From JBCBJZ01 sp038522635 (GTDB taxonomy: Bacteria; Pseudomonadota; Alphaproteobacteria; Rhizobiales; Hyphomicrobiaceae), in assembly GCA_038522635.1 (NCBI GenBank), contig JBCBJZ010000077.1, positions 1-16,606 of the forward strand: a stretch of 16,606 nt of DNA. Reading direction: 5' to 3'. Numbering within the stretch: position 1 is the first letter of the stretch; each line of letters starts with the position of its first letter. The notes under the pieces are model-generated. The model ran no database searches. It worked only from the letters and a program-made list of their open reading frames with translations, and was not told the origin of the DNA. Below, piece after piece: positions 1-6,032 of the stretch. A program made the translations under genes and the position numbers.

Positions 1-120
1 CGGAATTCCTGCGTTCCGCTTACCACGACGCGAGCATGGCCGCATCAAGGCAGGGCTTGCGCTGAGCGATCAACGTGGGCGCGCGACATTCGGCAGCACG
101 ATAGAGCCCAGCCCCGTCGC
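1..120. other. Left-edge stretch, unassigned
   Basis: Nothing in this stretch can be assigned firmly. On the plus strand one frame is open from the window edge to a TGA at 63-65, which could be the last 20 codons of a gene entering from the left. On the minus strand a 34-codon frame (124 down to 20) starts with a GTG that overlaps the TGA stop of the glycosyltransferase gene as GTGA and ends with TAA at 22-20. Neither resembles a family I recognise, and both are short enough to occur by chance. Confidence 0.3.
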
Positions 121-124
121 TCAC
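20..124 (-). CDS. Possible 34-aa ORF coupled to the GT-C gene stop
   Basis: A short minus-strand frame opens at a GTG whose last two bases are shared with the TGA stop of the upstream GT-C glycosyltransferase (a GTGA overlap, the same arrangement as the TerB-J/AmpD pair further right). It would encode 34 residues beginning MSDGAGLYRA and ending AMLASW, with two cysteines. No family is recognised and no Shine-Dalgarno sequence was identified for it. The coupling geometry is the only positive argument, so this is a weak candidate that may be plain trailing sequence. Confidence 0.15.
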   Translation of the reverse strand: MSDGAGLYRAAECRAPTLIAQRKPCLDAAMLASW

Positions 125-1614
125 GCGCGCAACGGGTCAGGCTGCCAACGCCGCCAGGCCGTCTGAGCCCACCACACATCAAATGCGATCAACGCCCAGA
201 TCGGTAGCCAGATCGCCCAGACCACCTGCTCGGTGTAAATCTCTAGCTTGCCTTCGCTGATCAAATAAAAGGCCGTGTAATAGAGCGGAATGAACACCGT
301 TACAGCGGCCATCGACAGCTTCGGCAAGAAGGGCAAGAACACAAACATCCATGTCGCGTACCACGGGTATTGCGCCGGGCTCACGATCAGCATGGCCATC
401 GCGACCAGGCTCGCGCGCTGCATCAGATCGGCGCCGTCCTCAAGCGGCTTACGTGCGAGCCACAAGATGAAGAGCCCTAGCAGCCCCGCCATGAGGCCAC
501 GGGCGGCCAGCCCCGCGAGTTCCTTTGAAAGCCCGAACGGCGTGGTCACCCAGGTGACAGCCCGCTCAACGGCGGGAAACAGCGCGCTGTTGGTCTTCCA
601 GTTCTGCGCGTAGGCCACGAAACCCGATGAATCATCGAGCCCGCCAAGATACGCCGGCAGCGCCCACACCACCGTCATCGCCGTGAGGATGAAGGCGCAC
701 GCCAGCAAGCGGATCGGGTGGTTGATCAGCGGACGCCAGATCAATGGTGCCAAGATCAGCGGCCATAACTTCGCGCCAACCGCAAAGCCCAAGGCGACCG
801 TTGATGCCAGATGCCACCGCCGCACCGCGAGCATCATCGCCGCCAACACCAAGGGCAGGAGGATCGCCTCCATGTGCGTGGCGTTGATCAGCTCTTTGAT
901 CACGACCGGGTTCCACCAATAGAGCGCCGACCATAACGGCGACCGCCCCACCATCGTTAGCAGCGCGATCATCAACGCCAGCGTCGCCGCTTCACCGATC
1001 AGGCACACCACCCGCCACGCGACCAGGCTCCACGGCTTGATCGCGTAAGCGAGCGCAAATGCCCCTTGCGCAACCGGAGGGTAGATCGTCTTGAGGTAGC
1101 GATGGTTGACCCGCTCGTTGATCTTGCCTGACGCCTTGGCGAGCGCGTGCAACGTTGAATAGCGCGGCGCCTCAGCCGCCTTTTCCGGCGACACGGCATA
1201 AGGGTTCAGCCCGTGCATCAGAACCGCGCCGTCCCACAGGTAGCGCTGATAATCATCCTCCAGCGCCGGCTCGCTCGTCATCAGCATGCCGCGCATGGCA
1301 AACCCCATGACGACGACGAACGCCAGCAGCGCCGCATTGCGCCGGTGGCGGCTTTCGCGGATCGACCGGCGGATCACGTAGAGCAGCGGGATATAGATGA
1401 GGCCCGCAGTGACGAGCCCGATCGTCAAGGGCAGCGAAGGGATCTGCGTCAGATCGTAGGCGTAGCCGAACAGGTGCGAATGGTACGCGAGGAAGCTTGC
1501 AGCCGCGAAGAGCGACCCGCCGATCAAAAGCCAGGCGGCCCAGGTGAGCGCGCTCAAACCCTCGCCATCGCCAGCTTCAGCGGCGCGCGCATCGCGATAG
1601 GTGGAGGAAGCCAT
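121..1614 (-). CDS. GT-C fold integral membrane glycosyltransferase (GT87/mannosyltransferase-like)
   Basis: The predicted 497-aa protein is a polytopic inner-membrane glycosyltransferase. Seen: many hydrophobic segments, and near residues 119-129 the motif EDDYQRYLWDG, followed by NPY at 137-139 and YPP at 178-180. An Asp pair in a loop after an early membrane helix is the hallmark of GT-C enzymes that use polyprenyl-phosphate sugars; the DDY-RY-WDG form is typical of GT87/DUF2029-like and mannosyltransferase proteins. The sugar and acceptor cannot be read from sequence. ATG at 1614 is preferred over an in-frame TTG four codons upstream because a GAGAG sequence lies at ribosome-binding distance before the ATG. 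The gene lies downstream of a GT4 glycosyltransferase on the same strand, with a palindromic repeat in the gap, which suggests a shared role in a glycolipid or surface glycan (inference). Confidence 0.8.
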   Translation of the reverse strand: MASSTYRDARAAEAGDGEGLSALTWAAWLLIGGSLFAAASFLAYHSHLFGYAYDLTQIPSLPLTIGLVTAGLIYIPLLYVIRRSIRESRHRRNAALLAFVVVMGFAMRGMLMTSEPALEDDYQRYLWDGAVLMHGLNPYAVSPEKAAEAPRYSTLHALAKASGKINERVNHRYLKTIYPPVAQGAFALAYAIKPWSLVAWRVVCLIGEAATLALMIALLTMVGRSPLWSALYWWNPVVIKELINATHMEAILLPLVLAAMMLAVRRWHLASTVALGFAVGAKLWPLILAPLIWRPLINHPIRLLACAFILTAMTVVWALPAYLGGLDDSSGFVAYAQNWKTNSALFPAVERAVTWVTTPFGLSKELAGLAARGLMAGLLGLFILWLARKPLEDGADLMQRASLVAMAMLIVSPAQYPWYATWMFVFLPFLPKLSMAAVTVFIPLYYTAFYLISEGKLEIYTEQVVWAIWLPIWALIAFDVWWAQTAWRRWQPDPLRA

Positions 1615-1635
1615 CAACACTCTCAATCAACGCGT

Positions 1636-1706
1636 TAGAGCAGCGGGCGCAAAGTGCGAAGCACCGGTGCCTCACGCCTTGCAGCTGCGCCCCAAGCTGC
1701 TCTGCA
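1636..1706. repeat. Palindromic intergenic repeat, copy A
   Basis: A 71-bp imperfect palindrome. The outer arms are AGAGCAGC (1637-1644) and GCTGCTCT (1696-1703). The next arms are GGGCGCA (1645-1651) and TGCGCCC (1686-1692), with an unpaired CAA at 1693-1695. At the tip is the perfect palindrome GCACCGGTGC (1661-1670). A second copy of the same design lies at 10558-10634. The core AAAGTGCGAAGCACCGGTGC resembles the AAGTGG..ACCGGTT core of small palindromic repeats common in Rhizobiales intergenic DNA (recalled family knowledge, not searched here). It sits between two minus-strand glycosyltransferase genes, so it would be in their transcript if they are cotranscribed. Confidence 0.75.
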
Positions 1707-1789
1707 CATTAAAGGCCGCGCCAACATGGTCACACTTCGTTTAACGTGGCACATGCCGCGGCAGCCCAGCGCACTCCAGACACAATCAC

Positions 1790-3028
1790 TCACATGGCCG
1801 TGAAGCCTGACAACGAGGCGTGCGCCAGGTTCTGGTCGGCCATCCGCTCAGCCTTCGCCCGCGACGCGCGTGCCATGGCCGCTAGCAGTTCAGGCCGCCG
1901 CAGGAAGCTTGCCATCGCCCGCTTCAGGCTGCCTGCGTCACCTGGCGGCACAAAACAGCCGTTGACGCGCTCGTCGATCAGGTCGCGCGCTGCCCGCGTC
2001 CAAGACGCGATCACAGGCCGGCCGCGGGCCATGGCATAGGACAGCATCTTCGCGTGCCCTTCGCCGTAGCCCGACGGATGGACCACAACATGGGTGTTCG
2101 CCAAAATCGTGTCAGGATCGACATCACCGACGTATTCGACGACCCCGGCGTAGGCCTCCAACGTTCCCGGCGGCAAGGCATCGCCCACCGTGCTCATGCC
2201 ACCGTCACTGGCGACCGCCGTGCGCCCTGCCACCACGAACCGACAACCTGGAACATCGGCCTTGAGCGCGTGCGCTGCCTGGCAGAAGGCTTCGATGCCG
2301 CGGCCCAGTTGCAAAGGCGCGAAAAGCGCGAATGTCAAACCACGCCCATGTTCGGTCGAAGGCAGTGGCAACGGCAAGACCCGCGTGAGGTCAAGGCCCG
2401 GTTCCGGCACCACATCGATGGCACCAACCGCCGGCACGAGCGTGCGCAAAAGCTGCGCATCGTAGCGGTTATGCACCGCGACCACGTCGCTCACTTTGAG
2501 CGCACGGGCAAGCCCCATCACCGCCATCCGGTGCGCACGCCGTCCCGCACGCCCGAACACGGGCACAGCAACGCCCTCAGGCATCTCATGGAAAATCGGT
2601 CCAAGCCCGCTCACCACCGTCACGATGCGACAGCCTCCGGCGCGCCGCGCCGCCAACGCGCCCAGCACGGCGGCACGCAAACCCACACCGATCACCACGT
2701 GGGGCCGCCATTCCTTCAGCGAAACCACAAGTTGGCGCAGGCTTTTCATCGGGTCGAAGGGGCTGAGCGAACCGCGCACCAGCTCATAACCCTCGCACTC
2801 ACCGCCCCGCCCGTGCACCGCGTCGACCAACGGTTGATCGAAGTTCGGCGCCACCAGAAGCACGCGATGGCGGGCGTCCAGCATCTCGCCCATCCACGCG
2901 CCATAGGCAGCGTGCGTGTCGTGAGCATCAGCGGTGATCAACGCGATCCGCTGCGCCGGCGCAATCGCCGCGCCGCGCACGGGCTGCCCAGCTTTGCGAG
3001 CGGCGGTTGGCAACAGGCGCATCGACAT
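1790..3028 (-). CDS. Glycosyltransferase family 4 (GT-B fold)
   Basis: The 412-aa protein has the two-domain GT-B layout of family GT4, retaining enzymes that transfer a sugar from a nucleotide donor. Seen: an N-terminal Rossmann-like half with the PEPGLD segment (208-213) at its end, and a C-terminal donor-binding half with HPSGYGEG (317-324), GRPVIAS and NGCFVPPGD (357-364). The first Glu of the usual EX7E donor motif is present (E323), but the position of the second Glu is Tyr331. No signal peptide or membrane span is apparent, so it should act at the cytosolic membrane face. ATG at 3028 gives the full-length protein; a second ATG lies two codons in, and the ribosome-binding site is weak for both. 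The neighbouring GT-C enzyme on the same strand suggests a joint glycan or glycolipid pathway (inference). Confidence 0.85.
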   Translation of the reverse strand: MSMRLLPTAARKAGQPVRGAAIAPAQRIALITADAHDTHAAYGAWMGEMLDARHRVLLVAPNFDQPLVDAVHGRGGECEGYELVRGSLSPFDPMKSLRQLVVSLKEWRPHVVIGVGLRAAVLGALAARRAGGCRIVTVVSGLGPIFHEMPEGVAVPVFGRAGRRAHRMAVMGLARALKVSDVVAVHNRYDAQLLRTLVPAVGAIDVVPEPGLDLTRVLPLPLPSTEHGRGLTFALFAPLQLGRGIEAFCQAAHALKADVPGCRFVVAGRTAVASDGGMSTVGDALPPGTLEAYAGVVEYVGDVDPDTILANTHVVVHPSGYGEGHAKMLSYAMARGRPVIASWTRAARDLIDERVNGCFVPPGDAGSLKRAMASFLRRPELLAAMARASRAKAERMADQNLAHASLSGFTAM

Positions 3029-3152
3029 GGCGAAGCTCGCGGATGGTGAAATTCAAGTGAGGCTTGGGCGCAAACCCATTGACACCTTGTCTACGATTCG
3101 TCGCCACGCGGCTAACGATGCGCTTTCGGGAAACCACGTTTTCCGCCGACTT

Positions 3153-3180
3153 TCGACATTCAGCGCGTGCAGGTTAATGT
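3153..3180 (+). promoter_or_regulatory. Possible sigma-70 promoter of the dodecin gene
   Basis: TCGACA at 3153-3158 matches the -35 consensus at five of six positions. After 16 bp, TAATGT at 3175-3180 is a moderate -10. The predicted transcript would start near 3187, leaving a leader of about 90 bases before the dodecin ATG. The leader contains a hairpin (3223-3252). No start-site evidence is available. Confidence 0.35.
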
Positions 3181-3222
3181 AAGGGCCCCGCAATCCTTGT
3201 GCTGCGGGAGACGACGCCTCAC

Positions 3223-3252
3223 GTCCGGACCGCTTCGAGGTGAAGCGCGGAC
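3223..3252 (+). other. Leader hairpin upstream of the dodecin gene
   Basis: GTCCG (3223-3227) pairs with CGGAC (3248-3252), and inside it GCTTC (3232-3236) pairs with GAAGC (3242-3246) around the loop GAGGT. The hairpin ends 27 bases before the ATG, leaving an A-rich, unstructured stretch that includes the likely ribosome-binding site AAGAAAG. It might stabilise the messenger RNA or affect initiation; no known riboswitch was recognised. Confidence 0.35.
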
Positions 3253-3279
3253 AAAAGCAAAAAGAAAGAAGCAAAATCG

Positions 3280-3501
3280 ATGGCTGTATTGAAAGTGCTT
3301 GAACTGCTCTCCGATTCTTCGAAGAGCTGGGAAGATGCGGCGGAAAAGGCGACCATGAAGGCAGCCAAATCGGTCAAGAACATCCGCTCCGTCTACGTCC
3401 AGGACATGTCAGCGGTGGTGGACGCGAAGGGCAAGATCAAGACGTATCGCGTGACCTGCAAGGTGACGTTCGAGGTCGGCCCCACCGGCAAGACCAACTA
3501 G
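3280..3501 (+). CDS. Dodecin family protein
   Basis: The 73-aa protein matches dodecins, small proteins that form hollow dodecamers and bind flavins or related compounds in the cytosol. Seen: the characteristic opening KVLELLSDSSKSWEDAAEKA, the helix ending in NIRSVYV (34-40), and a C-terminal beta pair YRVTCKVTFEVG, all at the usual family length of about 70 residues. In flavin-stacking dodecins such as that of Halorhodospira halophila, a Trp follows the HLR segment and a Gln precedes VTVKVGF. Here the aligned residues are Ser37 and Arg (in YRV), so the classic flavin-sandwich residues are absent, as in one large proteobacterial subgroup. A-rich sequence with AAGAAAG precedes the ATG. The gene stands alone on its strand, between divergent and convergent neighbours. 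Confidence 0.88.
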   Translation: MAVLKVLELLSDSSKSWEDAAEKATMKAAKSVKNIRSVYVQDMSAVVDAKGKIKTYRVTCKVTFEVGPTGKTN

Positions 3502-3509
3502 CAGTCCCG

Positions 3510-3551
3510 TTTTACCGCTCAGCTTCAGCCTTCCGGTGCGGATGAACGTTA
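3510..3551. repeat. Shortened relative of the 104-bp palindromic element
   Basis: TTTTACCGCTCA (3510-3521) followed by GCGGATGAAC (3538-3547) and then TAA matches the right half of the element at 9366-9469, where TTTTACCGTTCA (9416-9427) and GCGGATGAAC (9456-9465) occur in the same order and orientation. The first block differs by one base, the second is identical, and the spacer is shorter here (16 versus 28 bases). It lies between the dodecin stop and the MATE stop, including the MATE TAA codon (3549-3551), so a relic of an inserted repeat may have become the end of the MATE gene. Confidence 0.5.
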
Positions 3552-4988
3552 AGCGGGCTCGCGCGACGGTGCTGGCTTCGGCGTAACAGCACTGTCGCGT
3601 TCCAACTTGTCGATCAGCCTGAAACAGACCACCACGGCCACGATGCCGAACACCACCCCGCCCAACAGATTGGCCGCGATCACGCCCTTGGCGCCACCAA
3701 GTGTTGCGCCAACGGTGACAAACGGAATGGTGCCGAGCGTGGCGCGCAACCAGTTGAAGGCCGTTGAAAAATGCGGCCGCCCCAGCGTGTTGAAAGCCGC
3801 GTTCGCCACGAACAGCGCGCCCAGAAACATGAAGAGCGGGGCAGCGACCGTGCTGAAAAACACGATCAGCGCCGTGGCACCCGGCGTCGCTTTGAACAAC
3901 ACGGCAAGGCTGTCGGCCGCCAACACCAGCAACAGCCACGCGACCAGCGTGTAGAGGCCCGTAAAGATCAGCCCGTCGCGCAAGGCGGCCCGCACGCGGC
4001 CGAAATCCCTCGCGCCCAGGTTCTGCCCGATGATCGGCCCGATCGCACCGGTGAGCGCGAAGATCGCACCGAACGCGACAGGGATGATCCGCCCGATCGC
4101 CGTCCATCCCGACACAGCCGTATCGCCGAACGCGGCGATCACCGACGTGACATAGGCGTTCGCAAAGGGCGTCGCGAGGTTGGTCAGCACAGCCGGGGCC
4201 GCGATAAAGCCCAACCGCGGCAAGTCGCCAACGAAGGCACGCGGGCGCAAGCGGCCCACCAAACGATGGCGCACCATCACGCCGTAGAGCCCGACCGCCA
4301 TCACCGCACAGCGCGACAACGCGGATGCCAGGGCGGCACCCTCGATCCCCCAACCGAACGTGAAAATGAAGATCGGATCGAGCGCAACCGTGACCACCGC
4401 TCCGATCAACGTGACGGCCATCGCGCCGTTGGCATCACCCACTGACCGCAGCAGCGAACTGGCGCACATGCCGACCGCCAACACCGGCATCGAGGGCAGC
4501 AGGATCGTGAGATAGGCCGAGGCAAGATCGTGCGTGCGCCCGCTCGCGCCCAGTTGATCGAGCACCCACGGGATCATCAACCACAGCGCCGCCGCAGCCA
4601 CGCCCGAGAAGAAGCCGGCCGCCACCAGCGCGTTGGTGCCAAGCCGGCGCGCGCGCGTCATGCGTCCCGCCCCGATCGCCGGCGAAGCGAGCGCGGCCGC
4701 CGCAATCGAAAGCCCGATGCCGATCGAGATCGAGAAGAATGAGACTGCCGCGCCGAAACCGACCGCCGCCTTGATCTCCACATCGTCGAGCTGCGCCAGG
4801 AAATAGAAGTTCGCCAGATCGCTCATGAAGATCGCCACCAGACCGATCGCGCTGGTGCCGGTCATCACGAGTATGTGGCGCATGGTGGAGCCCGTCACGA
4901 ACACTGGTTTTGACGCTTGCGTCGCCGGGGTCTGCGCCTGACGCCTCCCAGGGGCCAGTGGGATCAGAGAGATCAGCCAACCCAACAT
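3549..4988 (-). CDS. MATE family multidrug/cation antiporter
   Basis: The 479-aa predicted inner-membrane protein belongs to the MATE family, which exports cationic or other drugs and metabolites against a Na+ or H+ gradient. Seen: about twelve hydrophobic segments in two homologous halves; an acidic residue in the first helix (D57 in MSDLANFYFL), as in DinF-type members; the first-half signature LDPIFIFTFGWGIEGAALAS; and the second-half signature ending GPIIGQNLGARDFGRVRAAL. ATG at 4988 is chosen because it gives the normal MATE length and is preceded by GCGAG; the frame remains open 47 codons further upstream, but that extension is not MATE-like. The substrate is unknown. Its upstream DNA contains tandem direct repeats that could be operator sites. 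Confidence 0.9.
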   Translation of the reverse strand: MLGWLISLIPLAPGRRQAQTPATQASKPVFVTGSTMRHILVMTGTSAIGLVAIFMSDLANFYFLAQLDDVEIKAAVGFGAAVSFFSISIGIGLSIAAAALASPAIGAGRMTRARRLGTNALVAAGFFSGVAAAALWLMIPWVLDQLGASGRTHDLASAYLTILLPSMPVLAVGMCASSLLRSVGDANGAMAVTLIGAVVTVALDPIFIFTFGWGIEGAALASALSRCAVMAVGLYGVMVRHRLVGRLRPRAFVGDLPRLGFIAAPAVLTNLATPFANAYVTSVIAAFGDTAVSGWTAIGRIIPVAFGAIFALTGAIGPIIGQNLGARDFGRVRAALRDGLIFTGLYTLVAWLLLVLAADSLAVLFKATPGATALIVFFSTVAAPLFMFLGALFVANAAFNTLGRPHFSTAFNWLRATLGTIPFVTVGATLGGAKGVIAANLLGGVVFGIVAVVVCFRLIDKLERDSAVTPKPAPSREPA

Positions 4989-5065
4989 CGCTCGCTCGCT
5001 TTTCTTTTTCAGGCACGAAGGCGCTTCGGCCGTCCTCGTCTCACATAACGAAACGAACGGGCTCA

Positions 5066-5083
5066 AAGGTTGCCAAGGTTGCA
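5066..5083. repeat. Tandem direct repeat upstream of the MATE gene
   Basis: AAGGTTGCC (5066-5074) is followed directly by AAGGTTGCA (5075-5083), and AAGG starts a third unit. It lies about 80-95 bases before the MATE start, where a transcription factor could bind. Protein binding is inference only. Confidence 0.4.
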
Positions 5084-5096
5084 AGGGGAACGCGTA

Positions 5097-5118
5097 TCTC
5101 ACAGCCGTCTCACAGCCG
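5097..5118. repeat. Perfect 11-bp tandem repeat upstream of the MATE gene
   Basis: TCTCACAGCCG occurs twice head-to-tail (5097-5107 and 5108-5118). A further TCTCACA lies at 5039-5045. One helical turn of spacing between units suits a protein binding one face of the DNA, so this may be an operator for the MATE gene, but no regulator gene is adjacent. Confidence 0.45.
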
Positions 5119-5155
5119 CTTGACGACATTAAAGAATTTTTAAGAGACGCGGGTG

Positions 5156-5183
5156 CTTGAAGGGAACCGCAACGCTCCCATTT
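5156..5183 (+). promoter_or_regulatory. Sigma-32 (RpoH)-like promoter candidate before the sRNA
   Basis: CTTGAAG (5156-5162) and TCCCATTT (5176-5183), 13 bp apart, resemble the E. coli heat-shock consensus CTTGAAA - 13 to 14 bp - CCCCATNT. Transcription would begin near 5190, just before the first of three strong hairpins. The same bases could instead form a hairpin within a longer transcript (CTTGA 5156-5160 with TCAAG 5190-5194, AACC 5165-5168 with GGTT 5184-5187). An upstream TTGACG at 5120-5125 is an alternative -35, but it has no good -10 at normal spacing. Confidence 0.35.
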
Positions 5184-5189
5184 GGTTTG

Positions 5190-5311
5190 TCAAGTGATCG
5201 CGCCTGCCACCTGTCCCCTGGGTCCGCAGGCGTTGGCCCGCTGCTCCCCCCGTGCAGCGGCATCTGCCGACGATGGCGTGCTCCCCTCGCGCCATCGTCG
5301 GCCCACTTTTT
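5190..5311 (+). ncRNA. Candidate multi-hairpin small RNA with C-rich loops
   Basis: No protein-coding frame here resembles a family, but three consecutive stem-loops follow each other with 5-base spacers. CGCCTGC (5201-5207) pairs with GCAGGCG (5226-5232), with GTCCCCT in the loop. CCGCTGC (5238-5244) pairs with GCAGCGG (5254-5260) around TCCCCCCGT. A perfect 13-bp stem (5266-5278 with 5290-5302) closes around TGCTCCCCTCG and is followed by TTTTT. Every loop contains UCCCC, and the last two share TGCTCCCC. Only the plus strand has the T-tract, which fixes the orientation. Loops of this kind in sRNAs pair with Shine-Dalgarno sequences of target messages (known for RsaE, LhrC and alphaproteobacterial AbcR and CuckooRNA-type RNAs); that role here is inference. 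The signal recognition particle RNA was considered because recR is adjacent, but its conserved core is absent. Confidence 0.6.
5266..5311 (+). terminator. Rho-independent terminator of the sRNA candidate
   Basis: A perfect 13-bp GC-rich stem (GCCGACGATGGCG at 5266-5278 with CGCCATCGTCGGC at 5290-5302) and an 11-base loop are followed, after CCAC, by five T residues (5307-5311). The four-base gap between stem and T-tract is longer than ideal. It opposes the minus-strand recR-to-MATE direction and so does not serve either gene. Confidence 0.65.
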
Positions 5312-5408
5312 CCTTTGACATCGCTGACGTTCCCGACATCGCTTTCTGCGGAAAGCCACCGCAGTTGGACCTGTGGCCGTATGGCTGAGGACCACGTGGT
5401 CGCCCCGC

Positions 5409-6020
5409 TCAACCATCCAGCGCGCGCCGTGATGCGATTGCGGCGGCCAGCGTGCCCTCATCGAGATAATCGAGTTCGCCGCCGACCGGTACGCCATGGG
5501 CAAGCCGCGAAATCTTAACGGCGCATCCGGTGAGCTGATCGCTCAAATAATGCGCCGTCGACTGCCCCTCGACCGTCGCGTTCAGCGCCAACAACACTTC
5601 GCCGACCGCCGGGTCAGCCGCACGCTCCACAAGGCGGACGATGTTGAGCCGCTCGGGCCCAATGCCATCGAGCGGTGAGAGCGTACCGCCCAACACATGA
5701 TAGCGCGCGTTTGTGACACCTGCGCGCTCCAAGGCCCATAGGTCCGCCACCTCTTCAACGACCACGATCAGGCTGTCATCGCGGCTTTCATCGCGGCAAA
5801 TCGCGCAGGGCTGACTTGTATCAATGTTGCCGCACACCGCGCAGACTTCGATTCCGTCAGCAGCCTCGCGCATCGCGTCCGCGAGCGGCACAAGCAGATC
5901 ATCGCGTCGCTTGATCAGCGTCAAAGCCGCTTTCCGCGCCGACCGCCGGCCAAGCCCCGGCAAACGCGACAGCAGCGCGATCAACCTCTCAATTTCAGGC
6001 CCGGCGGTTTCGTTGCCCAT
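5409..6020 (-). CDS. recR: Recombination mediator protein RecR
   Basis: RecR acts in the cytosol with RecF and RecO to load RecA on gapped single-stranded DNA. The 203-aa product has the usual family length and domain order: an N-terminal helix-hairpin-helix (LSRLPGLGRRSARKAAL, about 17-33), a four-cysteine zinc site (C60, C63, C72, C75), a Toprim domain starting at about 84 (LIVVVEEVADLWALER) and the C-terminal VPVGGELDYLDEGTL segment. The ATG at 6020 lies 12 bases after the TAA of the Gfo/Idh/MocA gene, and that TAA overlaps the likely Shine-Dalgarno AAGGG, so translation is probably coupled. RecR usually follows dnaX and the YbaB gene; here it is the last gene of a metabolic operon. Confidence 0.97.
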   Translation of the reverse strand: MGNETAGPEIERLIALLSRLPGLGRRSARKAALTLIKRRDDLLVPLADAMREAADGIEVCAVCGNIDTSQPCAICRDESRDDSLIVVVEEVADLWALERAGVTNARYHVLGGTLSPLDGIGPERLNIVRLVERAADPAVGEVLLALNATVEGQSTAHYLSDQLTGCAVKISRLAHGVPVGGELDYLDEGTLAAAIASRRALDG

Positions 6021-6032
6021 CGTGGTTTGCCC

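Noticed and set aside
2054..3049. Long plus-strand open frame opposite the GT4 gene
   Set aside because: It is antisense to a clear glycosyltransferase, is rich in His/Arg/Gln, resembles no family, and reflects the open antisense frames typical of GC-rich DNA.
3053..3274. Minus-strand 73-codon frame upstream of the GT4 gene
   Set aside because: It has no family resemblance and no ribosome-binding site, and it covers the likely dodecin promoter and leader hairpin.
3409..4353. Minus-strand 314-codon frame overlapping the MATE gene
   Set aside because: It is a shifted reading of the MATE coding sequence with low-complexity Gly/Arg content; the MATE frame carries all the family motifs.
5390..5401. 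12-bp perfect palindrome GACCACGTGGTC
   Set aside because: It lies just after the recR stop with no partner site, promoter or T-tract, so neither an operator nor a terminator can be supported.
5130..5408. Signal recognition particle RNA next to recR
   Set aside because: The conserved core (GGTCAGG..CGGAAGG..AGCAGCC) was looked for on both strands and is absent; the hairpins there fit a different RNA.
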